A model generated the notes under the pieces. That model was not told where the DNA came from, made no database searches, and saw nothing but the letters and a program-made list of their open reading frames with translations. The position numbers and the translations under genes were made by a program. DNA of 64,000 nucleotides from Nitzschia sp. pyKryTriq1 (Eukaryota; Bacillariophyta; Bacillariophyceae; Bacillariales; Bacillariaceae): assembly GCA_956465555.1 (NCBI GenBank), contig OY101121.1, forward strand, positions 1 through 64,000. The letters run 5' to 3'. Shown one piece after another: positions 1 through 10,540 of the stretch. Within the stretch, counting starts at the first letter, position 1. The number at the start of each line of letters is the position of its first letter.

Positions 1-406
1 CCCCAACCCCAACCCCAACCCCAACCCCAACCCCAACCCCAACCCCAACCCCAACCCCAACCCCAACCCCAACCCCAACCCCAACCCCAACCCCAACCCC
101 AACCCCAACCCCAACCCCAACCCCAACCCCAACCCCAACCCCAACCCCAACCCCAACCCCAACCCCAACCCCAACCCCAACCCCAACCCCAACCCCAACC
201 CCAACCCCAACCCCAACCCCAACCCCAACCCCAACCCCAACCCCAACCCCAACCCCAACCCCAACCCCAACCCCAACCCCAACCCCAACCCCAACCCCAA
301 CCCCAACCCCAACCCCAACCCCAACCCCAACCCCAACCCCAACCCCAACCCCAACCCCAACCCCAACCCCAACCCCAACCCCAACCCCAACCCCAACCCC
401 AACCCC
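1..406 (+). repeat. Telomere, (CCCCAA)n
   Basis: About 67 perfect, uninterrupted copies of CCCCAA run from the first base. The C-rich strand reads 5' to 3' into the sequence, as expected for a left chromosome end, so the G-strand unit is TTGGGG. This unit is best known from Tetrahymena-type ciliates, while stramenopiles usually carry TTAGGG. The array is homogeneous and ends abruptly at about 406. The true length is unknown because the array starts at the window edge. Confidence 0.95.
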
Positions 407-605
407 ACCTTAAGTTAATCTTAACCCTAATTTAACCTTAATTTAACTTAATTTAACTTAATTTAACTTAACCCTAACCCAACTTAACCCTAACCCAACT
501 TAACTTAACCCCACCTAACTTAACTTACCTAACTACCTATTAACCTATTAAGTACCTATTAACTATTAGTATTAGTAATATTAGTATTAGTATTAACATA
601 AGTTA
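407..605 (+). repeat. Degenerate telomere-like subtelomere
   Basis: Directly inside the telomere lies about 200 bases of TTAACTTAA, AACCTTAA and CCCTAA-like variants. It includes canonical CCCTAA units near 421-430 and 467-501, then AACCTA/ATTAGT drift. The order (pure C4A2 outside, mixed CCCTAA/CTTAA inside) is what decaying older telomeric repeat would look like. That reading is inference. Confidence 0.7.
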
Positions 606-616
606 ACTTACCTACC

Positions 617-871
617 TTGAAAAAAGTACACACACAGACACACACACAAACTCACACAGACGAACACACAGACACACACACAGACACACCCACAGACACA
701 GACACATCCACAAACACATACAGACACACACACAGACACACACACAGACACACACACACCCACACACAGACACACCCACAGACACACGCACAGACACACC
801 CACAGACACACGCACAGACACACCCACAGACACACGCACAGACACACACGCAGACACACGCACGGACATGA
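617..871 (+). repeat. CACACAGA microsatellite
   Basis: A tract of CA-rich octamers such as CACACAGA, CACACCCA and CACGCACA. All six frames stay open across it only because of its low complexity. I see no coding evidence. Confidence 0.9.
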
Positions 872-1136
872 TACAACTTGCATTCTGATATTTACTTACT
901 GAACTAATGCTATTACGTCTTCTGCTACTACTGTTACTACTAGTAGTGCTACTACTAGTTCTGTTACTAGTAGTACTGCTACTACTAGTACTACTAATAG
1001 TGTTACTACTACTACTTTTATTACTACTGCTAATAGTACACCTACTATTCGTAACTACGAGTATTACTTCCGAATCCATATGAAACTTGAGGCAACTACT
1101 AGTCTACTAGTACTACTACTAGTATCATACTGGTTC

Positions 1137-1206
1137 CCGGTCGCCGTTTGTCTTTGACCACTCTACTACTAGAGTGGAGTACTACCAGTAGACAAACGGC
1201 GACCGG
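1137..1206. repeat. Perfect inverted repeat with nested hairpin
   Basis: The 16-base arm CCGGTCGCCGTTTGTC at 1137-1152 is matched exactly by its reverse complement at 1191-1206. Inside the loop a second pair (CCACTCT at 1158-1164, AGAGTGG at 1171-1177) can form a nested stem. No open reading frame of note covers it. It could be a cruciform, a folded RNA, or the remnant of a small inverted-repeat element. Confidence 0.8.
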
Positions 1207-2016
1207 TCGCCGTCAGCTACACCTGGTCTACTACCATACGACTACCACTGCTACCGCACTCCTACAATACTACTGTACTACTAATGTACTGCTTCTTTTT
1301 CGGTTGTCGCACGCAGTGCACACTACTACTCCTCTGCTACTACTACTATACCTTGTTGCTAACTCACTAATCCTACTTACCCTTGTTCCTAATCCCACTT
1401 GCCCTTGTTCCTAATTCCACTTGCCCATGTTCCTATTCCCATTTTTCCATGTTTCCTTTTTCCAATTTCCGACTTCCGACTTCCAATTACCCAACCCCAA
1501 CCCCAACTCTTCCAATTACCCAACCCCGCGCCTCCCCATTTTTGTTTCATTTACACGAACAAAGGCCGATGACCATGGGATTATTTTTCATGCGCAAACG
1601 GCATAGCGAGAAGAAGCGCCAGTGCGCGCTAGGCTACAGTACCAGGTACATGCATGCGGTTACGCGAACGGTACTCCGGGTATGGCATTACAACAGTACA
1701 GTACAGTCTGCGTAGTCCTGTGCCGAGTCGAAGGGATCGGGGTGCGGATGAAAACTCGAACCCCAGCCCGAACCACATCCCGACCCCAGCCCGAACCGCA
1801 GGTCTAGCCTGGGTAATCTAACCCCAACCCCAACTGGACATGCAAAAATACTGGGTACCCATCTAATACCCAAACCCCAGCCCATTTATTTTTAAGGAAA
1901 GCTACTAGTAAGTACGAGTACGAGTACAAGTGCTACTGATGTCAAGAAGACGACATCTTCAGCGACAGAGGAAAGTTACAAGGCTACATGAATGGTTCAG
2001 ATTTCATAATTTTTGT
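1207..2016. other. Subtelomeric intergenic region
   Basis: No gene recognised. It holds CTA/TAG triplet tracts, short degenerate repeats of TTGCCCTTGTTCCTAAT type near 1380-1440, and two islands of telomere-like CCCCAA (about 1490-1508 and 1817-1833). Degenerate CCCGAACC repeats lie between about 1755 and 1800. Confidence 0.6.
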
Positions 2017-5000
2017 TTACCACGCCAAGCATTTAGCAACCACGTTGCCCGGCTTTGCGTTTCGGAAATACCACTTGGAGCCCTCGTTGTACGTCAAAAG
2101 GACGGCGCCGGACACCACAGCACATACCCAAGGAATCCAACCGACCGACGCGGATCCGACGAAGCTCTGCACTCCCGGGACATAACAAAAGAAGAGTGCC
2201 AGGAATAGACCAATTCCGACACCGTAAAACGTGAGTTTGTTGCTGAAGCCGTGCACAAACAGGGAGCTGATTCGGGTTTTGCACGCCCAAATATGACAGA
2301 ATTGGGCGCAGGTCAGCGAGATGTAGAACGCGGTCGCCGCTTCGGAGAACATCTCGCGTTGTTCCGCGGCAGTGTAGGTCACCATCGTCGGTTGCACCAG
2401 GACAGGCTCGGAGGATGTCAACGAGAAGTAGTCCCCTCCGCTAGCATTCAAATCTGGCTCGTTAAAGTAAGATAAGTGGATGCCATTGTTGGCATAGATG
2501 AACACGTAAGACGCGATGCAACCAATGGTAATGACGCATCCGGACGTGATGTATGAATAAAACAGAAGCACGGGGGACACAAGTCTATCCTTCAAAGGAT
2601 CTCGAGGCTTCCTGTCCATAATGTTCGACTCTGGTTTCTCGTAAGCAAGAGAAATGGCAGGTCCCATTTCAGTTCCCAGGTCAATGGTCAAGACCTGCAT
2701 GGCAGTGAGACCTGCCGGTAGGCCTGCCAACAAACTGAGCAGGGCTGAGACAACCTCGGGCAAGATATGTGCCATGGTATACGCAATTGTCTTCTTGATA
2801 TTGTCGAAAATGATGCGACCCTCTTCGATGGCGAACACAATTGAGGCGAAGTTATCGTCCATCAGCAAAATATCGGCAGCGTCCTGGGCAACGGCGGAGC
2901 CGTTCAGTCCCATGGCAATTCCGACGTCTGCCTGCTTCAACGCAGGCGCATCGTTGACACCATCTCCAGTTACAGCCACGATACAGCCCATGAGCGTTTG
3001 ACATTTCTGAACAATGAGTAGCTTGTGTGCAGGAGTTGTGCGAGCAAAACACACTCCAGATTTTGATAGAATGGTGTGCCACTGCTCATCTGTCAAAGCA
3101 TCAATGCGACTGCCATGAATTACCGCCCCCTCGCATGCGTCCCAGTCGCCTTCCGATGTCTCATTTTCCAAGAGTTCAATGTTATTCTCGCTTGTGAGAA
3201 GGCCGACTTGCATCGCAATGGCTCGTGCGGTAAATGGGTGGTCGCCGGTGACCATGAAGACTTTCACGCCGGCTCGACGGCATGTAGTAATTGCCTCTGG
3301 AACATTGTCACGAGGCGGGTCCATCACGGCAAACAAACCAATGAAATTGAGCTCAGTCGTTGGAAAGTTAAACTTGTTGTCGTCGGAAGTGAACTGAACG
3401 TTCCTTGGTGCTTTGAAAGTCTGCGAACACAAAGCCAAAACCCTTCTTCCTTGCGATGCAAACCTTTCGTATTTCTCGGTGAACTCCTTTCGGAACTCGT
3501 CGTTGACTTCCATCCTGTGGTTCGGATCTTTTGTCGTCGCATACGTACTGCATCTTCCCAACAGGACTTCTGGTGCTCCCTTCATCAGTACCTCGTATTC
3601 GATATTATCGTCGTCGCTGGTCTCGTCGCCCTCTTCGGTGAAAGCAGTTGACTTAACAATAACCAACTGCCACTTGTTTGTGCTGTTGAATGGGACTTCA
3701 AACAAGATGGGGTAGGCAAGACGAAGACTTGACACTGACTGCAATGAATCGCAGTAGGACAAAAGGGCCACATCCGACGGGTTACCGGTGAACTTGGCAA
3801 CGGTGGCTTGGGCATCGATCAATGTAGACAAATTCGACCACGACAGCCTCGAAACACTCTTGACTCTCAATCGGCGTAGCTCACGACGTCTGTCACCTTC
3901 TGCATCCATATCGTCTGAAGAGACGGGATCTCCTCGATTGCAAAGAATCGCAGCACGATAGAGCAAAGCTTGAGGTTCCTGGCTATACAAGGACTTGGCT
4001 TCCCACCGACGACGACGCTGGTTCTTCTGGTCGTACCAAGCGTCCGTGACTGTCATGACGTTTTGAGTCAAAGTGCCAGTTTTATCGGAGCAAATGATCG
4101 AGGTAGATCCAAGCGTTTCAACGCAATCGAGACGCTTGATAAGCACCTGTTTCTTTGCCATGTTGCGTGCCGCCAACGAGAGCAAGGAAATTACCGTCGA
4201 CGGAAGACCCTGAGGTACGTTGGCAACAATAATGACCAAGAATCCATTCACGAAGAGCTTGATAATTTCTTGCACAGTCTTGGCGCCCTGCAAGAAAACG
4301 CTGAGGATAAAGCATGCTGATGCCATGACGACAGCAATAATGGCAATAAGGCGGACAAAGACGCGGATTTCTTTTTGCAAGGTTGACTCTCTGACCACCG
4401 TGTCGGAAGCCAACTTGGCAATGGTACCGATTGCAGACTTGTCGCCTGTGTTCAGAACCAACCCAATAGCCATGCCATCAAAGCACAAGGAGCTATTAAA
4501 GGCCATGTTCTTGCATTCAAACTGGTTTGTGCCCTTTTGCGACGCATGATCTGTGCACGAGATGGGCTCCGACTCGCCAGTCAACGAGGAGCACTCGGCC
4601 TTGAGGCCTCGGCATAGAAGCAAGACGGCGTCCGCGGGGACCTTGTCGCCGTTCTTGATCAGAATGAGATCACCAGGGACCAATTCTTCAACTGCAATTT
4701 TCTGCTGTTTTCCTTCGCGAATGACAATGCATGTGGTCGCCAACATGTGGGTGAAGGAATCGGCGATCGCATTGGCCTTGCCTTCTTCATGGAATTGCAC
4801 AAATCCTGTCAAAAAGACCACCAAGAACAGCACGATCGCCACGTACAAGTTGGTGATCTCGTTGTCAAGAAAGTAGGCAACAAGCGACAAGACTCCACTG
4901 ACGTTCAACAAAATCAAGAATGTATTTTGAAACTGTTGCAAAAAGCGCTTCCACTCTGGAATTTTGGGAGGAGGGGTCAAAATGTTCTTTCCGTGAATGA

Positions 5001-5238
5001 CCAACCGATCGGCGGCATCTTTTGACGACAGACCTCCACTTGCTTCAATGTTCCCGACATCGATATGACTATCCGGATGGAGCAAGGCAATGTCCTTCAC
5101 TTCCAAGTATGGTTCCACCAATGGAGGGGGCGACGACGACGACCCCTCTGGGCTCGTCGTTGCTTGCCCTTTTTCGACACCAAGACCCTTCTCCAGATCG
5201 TCGACAGTACCTGCTGGATTGTTTCCTTGGGGGGGCAT
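2017..5238 (-). CDS. P-type cation ATPase, IIC (Na+/K+-ATPase alpha-like)
   Basis: A single-exon gene for 1073 residues. It should pump cations across the plasma membrane or an endomembrane using ATP. Visible in order: N-terminal cation-ATPase segment (about 50-105), first membrane pair (about 104-150), actuator TGES at 220-223, M4 with VPQGL at 341-345, phosphorylation site DKTGT with Asp385, nucleotide-binding KGAPE at 553-557, TGDH at 664-667, TGDGVND at 757-763, and C-terminal membrane helices. The wording around DKTGT (LGSTSIICSDKTGTLTQN) and the run SLAYEKPESNIMDRKPR place it with IIC pumps rather than SERCA or H+-ATPases. Two cation-site residues differ from animal Na+/K+-ATPase: M4 Glu is Gln343 and one M6 Asp is Glu857. 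The second M6 Asp (853) and M5 Glu (828) are kept. It reads toward the telomere and is the first gene from the chromosome end. Confidence 0.95.
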   Translation of the reverse strand: MPPQGNNPAGTVDDLEKGLGVEKGQATTSPEGSSSSPPPLVEPYLEVKDIALLHPDSHIDVGNIEASGGLSSKDAADRLVIHGKNILTPPPKIPEWKRFLQQFQNTFLILLNVSGVLSLVAYFLDNEITNLYVAIVLFLVVFLTGFVQFHEEGKANAIADSFTHMLATTCIVIREGKQQKIAVEELVPGDLILIKNGDKVPADAVLLLCRGLKAECSSLTGESEPISCTDHASQKGTNQFECKNMAFNSSLCFDGMAIGLVLNTGDKSAIGTIAKLASDTVVRESTLQKEIRVFVRLIAIIAVVMASACFILSVFLQGAKTVQEIIKLFVNGFLVIIVANVPQGLPSTVISLLSLAARNMAKKQVLIKRLDCVETLGSTSIICSDKTGTLTQNVMTVTDAWYDQKNQRRRRWEAKSLYSQEPQALLYRAAILCNRGDPVSSDDMDAEGDRRRELRRLRVKSVSRLSWSNLSTLIDAQATVAKFTGNPSDVALLSYCDSLQSVSSLRLAYPILFEVPFNSTNKWQLVIVKSTAFTEEGDETSDDDNIEYEVLMKGAPEVLLGRCSTYATTKDPNHRMEVNDEFRKEFTEKYERFASQGRRVLALCSQTFKAPRNVQFTSDDNKFNFPTTELNFIGLFAVMDPPRDNVPEAITTCRRAGVKVFMVTGDHPFTARAIAMQVGLLTSENNIELLENETSEGDWDACEGAVIHGSRIDALTDEQWHTILSKSGVCFARTTPAHKLLIVQKCQTLMGCIVAVTGDGVNDAPALKQADVGIAMGLNGSAVAQDAADILLMDDNFASIVFAIEEGRIIFDNIKKTIAYTMAHILPEVVSALLSLLAGLPAGLTAMQVLTIDLGTEMGPAISLAYEKPESNIMDRKPRDPLKDRLVSPVLLFYSYITSGCVITIGCIASYVFIYANNGIHLSYFNEPDLNASGGDYFSLTSSEPVLVQPTMVTYTAAEQREMFSEAATAFYISLTCAQFCHIWACKTRISSLFVHGFSNKLTFYGVGIGLFLALFFCYVPGVQSFVGSASVGWIPWVCAVVSGAVLLTYNEGSKWYFRNAKPGNVVAKCLAW

Positions 5239-5283
5239 CTTGTCTCGATGTTTTAATTTTTGAGTGTTTGTTTGGCGGGTAAA

Positions 5284-5635
5284 AAATGGTGCTGTGGTTG
5301 TTCGATGTTCCGACCGTAAGGGAACGCATTACCCCACATCGATCAGCGACAGGCGGATCCAAGAGAACAAATGGTGTTGTGGTTGTTCTATGTTCCGACC
5401 GTAAGGGAACGCGTTACCCGACATCGATCAGCGACAGGCGGATCCAAGAGAACAAATGGTGTTGTCGTTGTTTATGTTCCGACCGTGAGGGAACATGGCT
5501 CCACATCGATCAGCGAGAGGCGGATCCAAGAGAACAAATAATGGTGCTGTGGTTGTTGTTGTAAAATGTTCCGACCGTGAGGAAACGCATGCTCACACGC
5601 ATTATCGATCAGCGAGAAGCGGATCCAAGAGAGCC
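5284..5635. repeat. Four-unit tandem repeat upstream of the ATPase
   Basis: Four head-to-tail units start at 5284, 5369, 5454 and 5536 (85, 85, 82 and about 98 bases). Each carries an interrupted palindrome, GTTCCGACCGTRAGGGAAC (GTTCC, nine bases, GGAAC; imperfect in the fourth), and a block ATCGATCAGCGA followed by GCGGATCCAAGAGA. The array begins 46 bases upstream of the ATPase start codon, in its presumed promoter or 5' UTR. Conservation of the palindrome while spacers drift suggests a binding site, which is inference. Confidence 0.8.
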
Positions 5636-6430
5636 AACCTGTGGGTGCGAAGTCGAAAATGGCACGACTGGATAGAGGGGTTATGTAGTAACTACCGGTA
5701 CAGTACTCTTGGTTCAGGGGTTACGAAAGTGCGAAGTACCGGTATGTACATGCTGTACCGTATGCTGTGCTGGATTCGATCAATAGGATTCAATGCTTGG
5801 TTTGATCAATAGGATTTGGATGTTGGGTTCCACGGGGGGGATGCTAAACTCTAGCTAGCCCCCAAAAAGCACACAGTAACACCCCCGGCGTGCGTCGGCA
5901 TCGTCAAATATTACTACGAGTAGCAATCCCGCATGTCCTATAATCGAAAATATTCAGCCAATCCAATCATACACATCTAAAGCATAGTGTAACGTCATCA
6001 CGCGCGGTCGTTCACGTGCTTTCATCATGCATGGGTTCATTCATCCCAAAATTCACGATCGATACACATGCAACTTGCATGTGTTTTGTATCCGATTGGG
6101 CTGTTACATGTCCGATTCGGCATATTATGATTGGGCATAATTCCTTTTTTGGCCTTCGCCTCTTCCTACGTAGGACTTTGTAGAAATGCATTTGTAAACC
6201 GAACCGGCAAAGAAATTTCTACAAGATTGAACGCACCGTCCATCCGTCCATCCATGAATGAATGAATGTGGATGCGTTCCGTACAAGAACGTACAGTAAA
6301 GAAGAGAACCAATAATAAAGACACAACACACAAAACACAAAACTTTTTGCATACCATTGCTGCATTAGTATTGCATTGAATTGACAGGAGTCGCCTCGAC
6401 TACGACAACAGCAAACAAACACACTGTAGT
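5636..6430. other. Intergenic, divergent promoters
   Basis: About 800 bases between the minus-strand ATPase and the plus-strand potassium channel, so both promoters should lie here. It holds two TACCGGTA octamers (5693-5700, 5737-5744) and a short direct repeat of GATCAATAGGATT near 5780-5815. No coding sequence is convincing. Confidence 0.6.
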
Positions 6431-8975
6431 ATGGATCCCTCCAGTCCTATTAGCCGCACCATAGTCCACGCTCCTTCGGATCGTCTTCCCAAGCAGCAGA
6501 ATTTTACCGTCATGTTTGCGGCGGAAGAAGGAGGGACAGGAGGAGCGGCAGCGGCTGGTAGGGATACAGCGGATGCGAATGCTCGTCAGCAGCAGCAGGA
6601 GCAGGAGCATCGCAAGTCTCGACTGGCATCTTCTGTGGCAGGCACTACGAGAGCTACCAAAGCTGCCATTTCTCACGCCCACCACAAGACCAAAAAAGCC
6701 AGGGCGTCGGTCGCTCACCATACCAAAGGAGTCGCTCACAAAACCAAAGAAGTCGCTCATAAAACCAAGGAAGTCGTCGAGACGAATGTATGGTGCTTAC
6801 CACTCAAGTGGTGTATTCATTTTCCCCGTAACTGGCCCCGGACGTACGCCTTTTTCTTTGGCGTGTGTGTCCCACTGTGGATTTTGATTTTTGCCAGTAC
6901 GGGATTTGGTATCAAATTGGCCCAATTCGAAAGTCCTCCTGAAGTGGAAAGTAATGATGCGATAATGGCGGCGCGTGCCACTATCGACTATTACGATGTG
7001 ACGGCCTTGCGTCTATTGAATGTCACCACTGTCTGTTTGGCAGTGTGGGAAGCTACGGTGTTGAACAGTCAAGTAGAAGGCGACATCGGGAATGATATTG
7101 AAATGATCTTGAGTGGCGGTGGCGATGGTGATAGTATTGCCAACATCACTTTCACCAACGAAACGAATGCCGTTCTGGATCAGTTGCAGAATGATACAAA
7201 TTTCGAAGACCTGATTGATTATATCGGAGAAGCCTTTCAGAATCAAACCAGTCCAGATGATGCGCCCAACGAGATGGTATTGATCAATAGGACGCTTCTG
7301 GAAGATTCGATGACTCAATGTACCCAATCCTATATTCCACAAATTCAAGAATTTCAACAAGTACAAGCCAACAATTCCATCGCTTTTAATTCATTGACCT
7401 TTAATTGGAATCGATGTTGGAATTATACTTCGACATTCATCTTTCATCCGACCCAGGAACAGATTGTCGCGGCCAATCCCAGTTCTCAAGAAGCTTATTT
7501 CGAACAAGAATGGCAGGCCAGTCAGGAAGCGTTGTATTTGAAATACTTGCCCCAAAATAGACCTGCCACGCCCGACGAAGAATATGCGGCCTTTTTACAA
7601 TCCGTCCAAGAGGCGACGGGAGGTGGAGCCTGCTACGAAAATATTGGCGGCACCACATGGTTCTTCTTCACCATCATGACCACAGTCGGTAAGTAACAGA
7701 GTAGCATGGTGGACTAATGTAGAGTAGAAAGTCCTTCCCCATGAGCAACAACAAACGCACTCACAACTCCTACTCCCCTTTTACATCTTAGGTTATGGAA
7801 ACCAAGCTCCAGTCACCGAGGCAGGACGTTTGTTAACGGCCGGTGCTGGTCTCTTTTCACTCATTCTATTCGCATCAGTGCTGGGAGTGTGTGGTTACGT
7901 CCTGATAGCCGTTACGGATGACTTTGTAGGACGCTTTTGGTTTTCCAAATTCATGACTCATCCCTTCGCCGGTGTGATCTTGTGGGGAGCGATTTGGATC
8001 GTTTTCGCCACGATGATTGCGACCGATGTCGAATTCTGGTGGGAATCACGATTGCCCGAGTATGCCTTGGGGATTGATCGTGGCGATTCCTTGTGGTTTG
8101 CCTTTATTTCCACCTCCACGATCGGATTGGGTGATTATTATTTGCAACCCGAAGTGATTTTTACAAGTGATACGCTCAAGTATTCAGTACTGTTCATGAT
8201 TGGATTTGTCTTTTTATCCACATTTTTTGGAAAAATTGCCGAATCACTCTCCTATATCATGCCGAAACAGCATAATTCGTTGAAAGCCCGATTGGCCGCC
8301 ACACGCATCATTGCCTGTTGGCCCCGAGGATGGATGCCGTGGGAAGACAAGCCCGTAGCCAGCGATCCAACGGAAATAGCCGACATGGGAGCCGACGATC
8401 AAGCCTTGATTTATCGGATGGAGGAATTGAAAAAACTCAAACCGGATCCACCGACCAAACAAGATGGCCAAGAATTCGAGGACGATGAGAACGAGGAAGA
8501 CTTTGATCGGTCTCTGATCAGTCAATATACTGGAAATCCCATTCATAGTATGAACTATGAACTGTTGCAACAAGAAGAAGCCTTGTTGAAGGAATGGTTG
8601 GCCGTCGTACAACATCAGCAACAACGCGCCTTGCGTATGCGAGCCAGACAACAGGAAGCAAGTCTCAACCATCACGTCCTGGAGGATGTCGTGGAAGAAT
8701 TGGCAGTCATTCACGAATTCAAGAACAGTAAAAACGACAGCTGTAGCCATTCAACGAAAGCGGCTGGTCCCGATCAAGCCAGTGCGACGTCCAACAGCAC
8801 TAGTAATAGTGATAGTGCAGACAAGAAGACGAAACAGGAGCATGCAGAACCAGCACCTGTTGCTGCTGCTGCGCGTACAAACGATCAAAATGATGATGAG
8901 GATGATAATCAAACGGTCGTTACATCGGCCGAAGAAACATTCAATCCACTGGCAACCTTTTTCAGTTCGGCCTAG
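6431..8975 (+). CDS. Two-pore-domain potassium channel
   Basis: Two exons, 6431-7688 and 7792-8975, with a 103-base GT-AG intron (7689-7791), encode 813 residues. The intron falls inside the first selectivity filter: splicing rebuilds TTVGYGN (about 418-424). A second filter, STIGLGDY, lies near 528-535. Membrane helices are visible at about 138-162, after P1 (LFSLILFASVLGVCGYVLIA), before P2 (FAGVILWGAIWIVFATMIAT) and after it (YSVLFMIGFVFLSTFFG), giving the TM-P-TM-TM-P-TM plan of TWIK/TPK channels. The region between TM1 and P1 is long and rich in NxT/S sites, as for an outside loop. The N-terminus has short repeats of HKTKEVA type, and the acidic C-terminus lacks EF-hands that I can recognise. 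Bases from 7362 onward are duplicated at 10541-13719, so this is the full copy. Confidence 0.93.
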
Positions 8976-9302
8976 AGCAGTGGTAGAGCAAGTTCTTTAC
9001 TGTCTGTCTGTATATTCATGGGATTCAGGGGAAACAGACTCTGCGAATGCACTAAGCGACACGGCACGACACGACACCACCCTACAACATCACCACCGTA
9101 CGATCTGCATTCAGCAAGAAGAGAAAAACTAACTATTAGTTTTATAGCAAGAATATGGGTATCACATTTGTTATTACTTCGTAGCCTACGAATACTTTTG
9201 GCTAGTAGCTAAATTTTAAAGGATACATTGATATTGGTACACTACTTGTTGGTTACCGTATGTATTATAGAGCGATTGCTGTCTCTCATTCTCTCTCTAC
9301 TT
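8976..9302. other. Convergent 3' intergenic (copy 1)
   Basis: 327 bases between stop codons of the plus-strand channel and the minus-strand repeat-protein fragment, repeated exactly at 12155-12481. It should contain both 3' UTRs. No gene is visible. Confidence 0.6.
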
Positions 9303-10540
9303 TTAGGTAGACTTGACAGTCTCGTAACTGTTTTGTTCCATGGATAGGCGGTACTGGCTACCCGATGCGGTCGTGACAATATTTCCTCCTTGGGCGCCCT
9401 TGCCGACAGGAGTCGTAATAATGTATGCGCCATCTTCGAAGTTGGGTGATCCGTAAATAAATCCATGGATGGAGCCCTCGGGCGTTTGAGCCCATGACGA
9501 AATGGTGGGGATTGCCGTCTCTACGGGTTTATCCTTCTTGACTGTTCCAGCCGTATTGCCGGATTGACTTGTTTGACTTGTTTGGGGAAGGAACGAGCCA
9601 TCAGCGGATTCTTGGTAGCGTGCTGCCGTGGGCTTCTTTTCTTCCGTCTTCTTTTTGCCCTTGCCAAAGAAAGATGCGAGAAAGCTAGGAAGACCCGCTT
9701 CCTTCTTTTCTTCTAATTCTTCTGGTTCGTCTCTGGCTTTCATCTCGGGGCTGCTGCTCTTCTGCTTGCTCTCCATACTCGAAATGTCCTTTTTTAGTTC
9801 TTCCAGACGGTCTGACCCGGCAACGTAAGATTTGGCGACATTGTCCATGTACGAAGGCATTCCGGCGCTGCCTCGAGGTGCCGACGTCGAAGCGCTTTCC
9901 TTCTTTGGTTGGCTCCACCCCCAGCTGGCGGGTGCCGCCGCTGCCTCTGGTTGTTGTGGTGGTGTACTGGCATCTACTGGTGACGATGCCGGTAGCGGAG
10001 TAAAGCTTTCCGCACTCTTCATGTTGTCCAAGTACGATGGCAATCCAGCACCAGTCGAGGGTTGCCTGTAGGATTTTGGCATGAACGAGCTCTTCTTCGT
10101 ACTGTTGCCACCACTCTTGTTACCCGATAGAGCGTCAGCGAACGATGTCATGCCAGCTCCGGAACCAGTACTGCTTGGAGATGCTGGCATGGGAGAGGTC
10201 AAAACTGGTGGTTGCGATGTGACCGCCGGTGTAGGAGCGACGGGAGGCGTTGTAAACGTCGCCCCCGAAGCACTTCCCATATTATCCAAGTAGGTCGGAA
10301 GTCCGGCCCCGGATGATGGCTTGGTCGATTTCTTGGGCATGAACGAAGACTCCTTCATCTTCGCCGGACCACCAGAGAGAGAGTTCGCGAACGATGACAT
10401 TCCAGTGCCATCCGAAGATGAACTACTGGAACTCACTGATGAGCCTGCGGCTTCGGGGGCTTTGGAAACTGGTGACGGAGCTGAAAACGATTCGGGAGAG
10501 GCGGTTCCCACGTTGTCCAAGTAGGATGGTAGCCCAGCAC
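9303..10540 (-). pseudogene. Truncated C-terminal copy of the large plastid repeat protein
   Basis: This is the unit-1 copy of the last 411 or so codons of the gene at 12482-19822. It keeps the last repeats of the SSFMPKSY...GLPSYLDN type and the conserved C-terminal domain. At 10540 the homology stops and the frame runs into antisense channel sequence, giving a 418-residue chimeric open frame whose first seven codons come from the channel strand. It lacks the native promoter, the presequence and about 80% of the protein, so it is probably not functional unless transcribed from a cryptic promoter. Confidence 0.85.

Noticed and set aside
1-606. Ciliate origin suggested by CCCCAA telomere
   Set aside because: Genes here use TAA, TAG and TGA as stops and carry algal plastid-type presequences. 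Contamination by ciliate DNA would need a chimeric join.
608-1079. Overlapping open frames through the CACACAGA tract
   Set aside because: They exist on both strands and in several frames purely because of the microsatellite.
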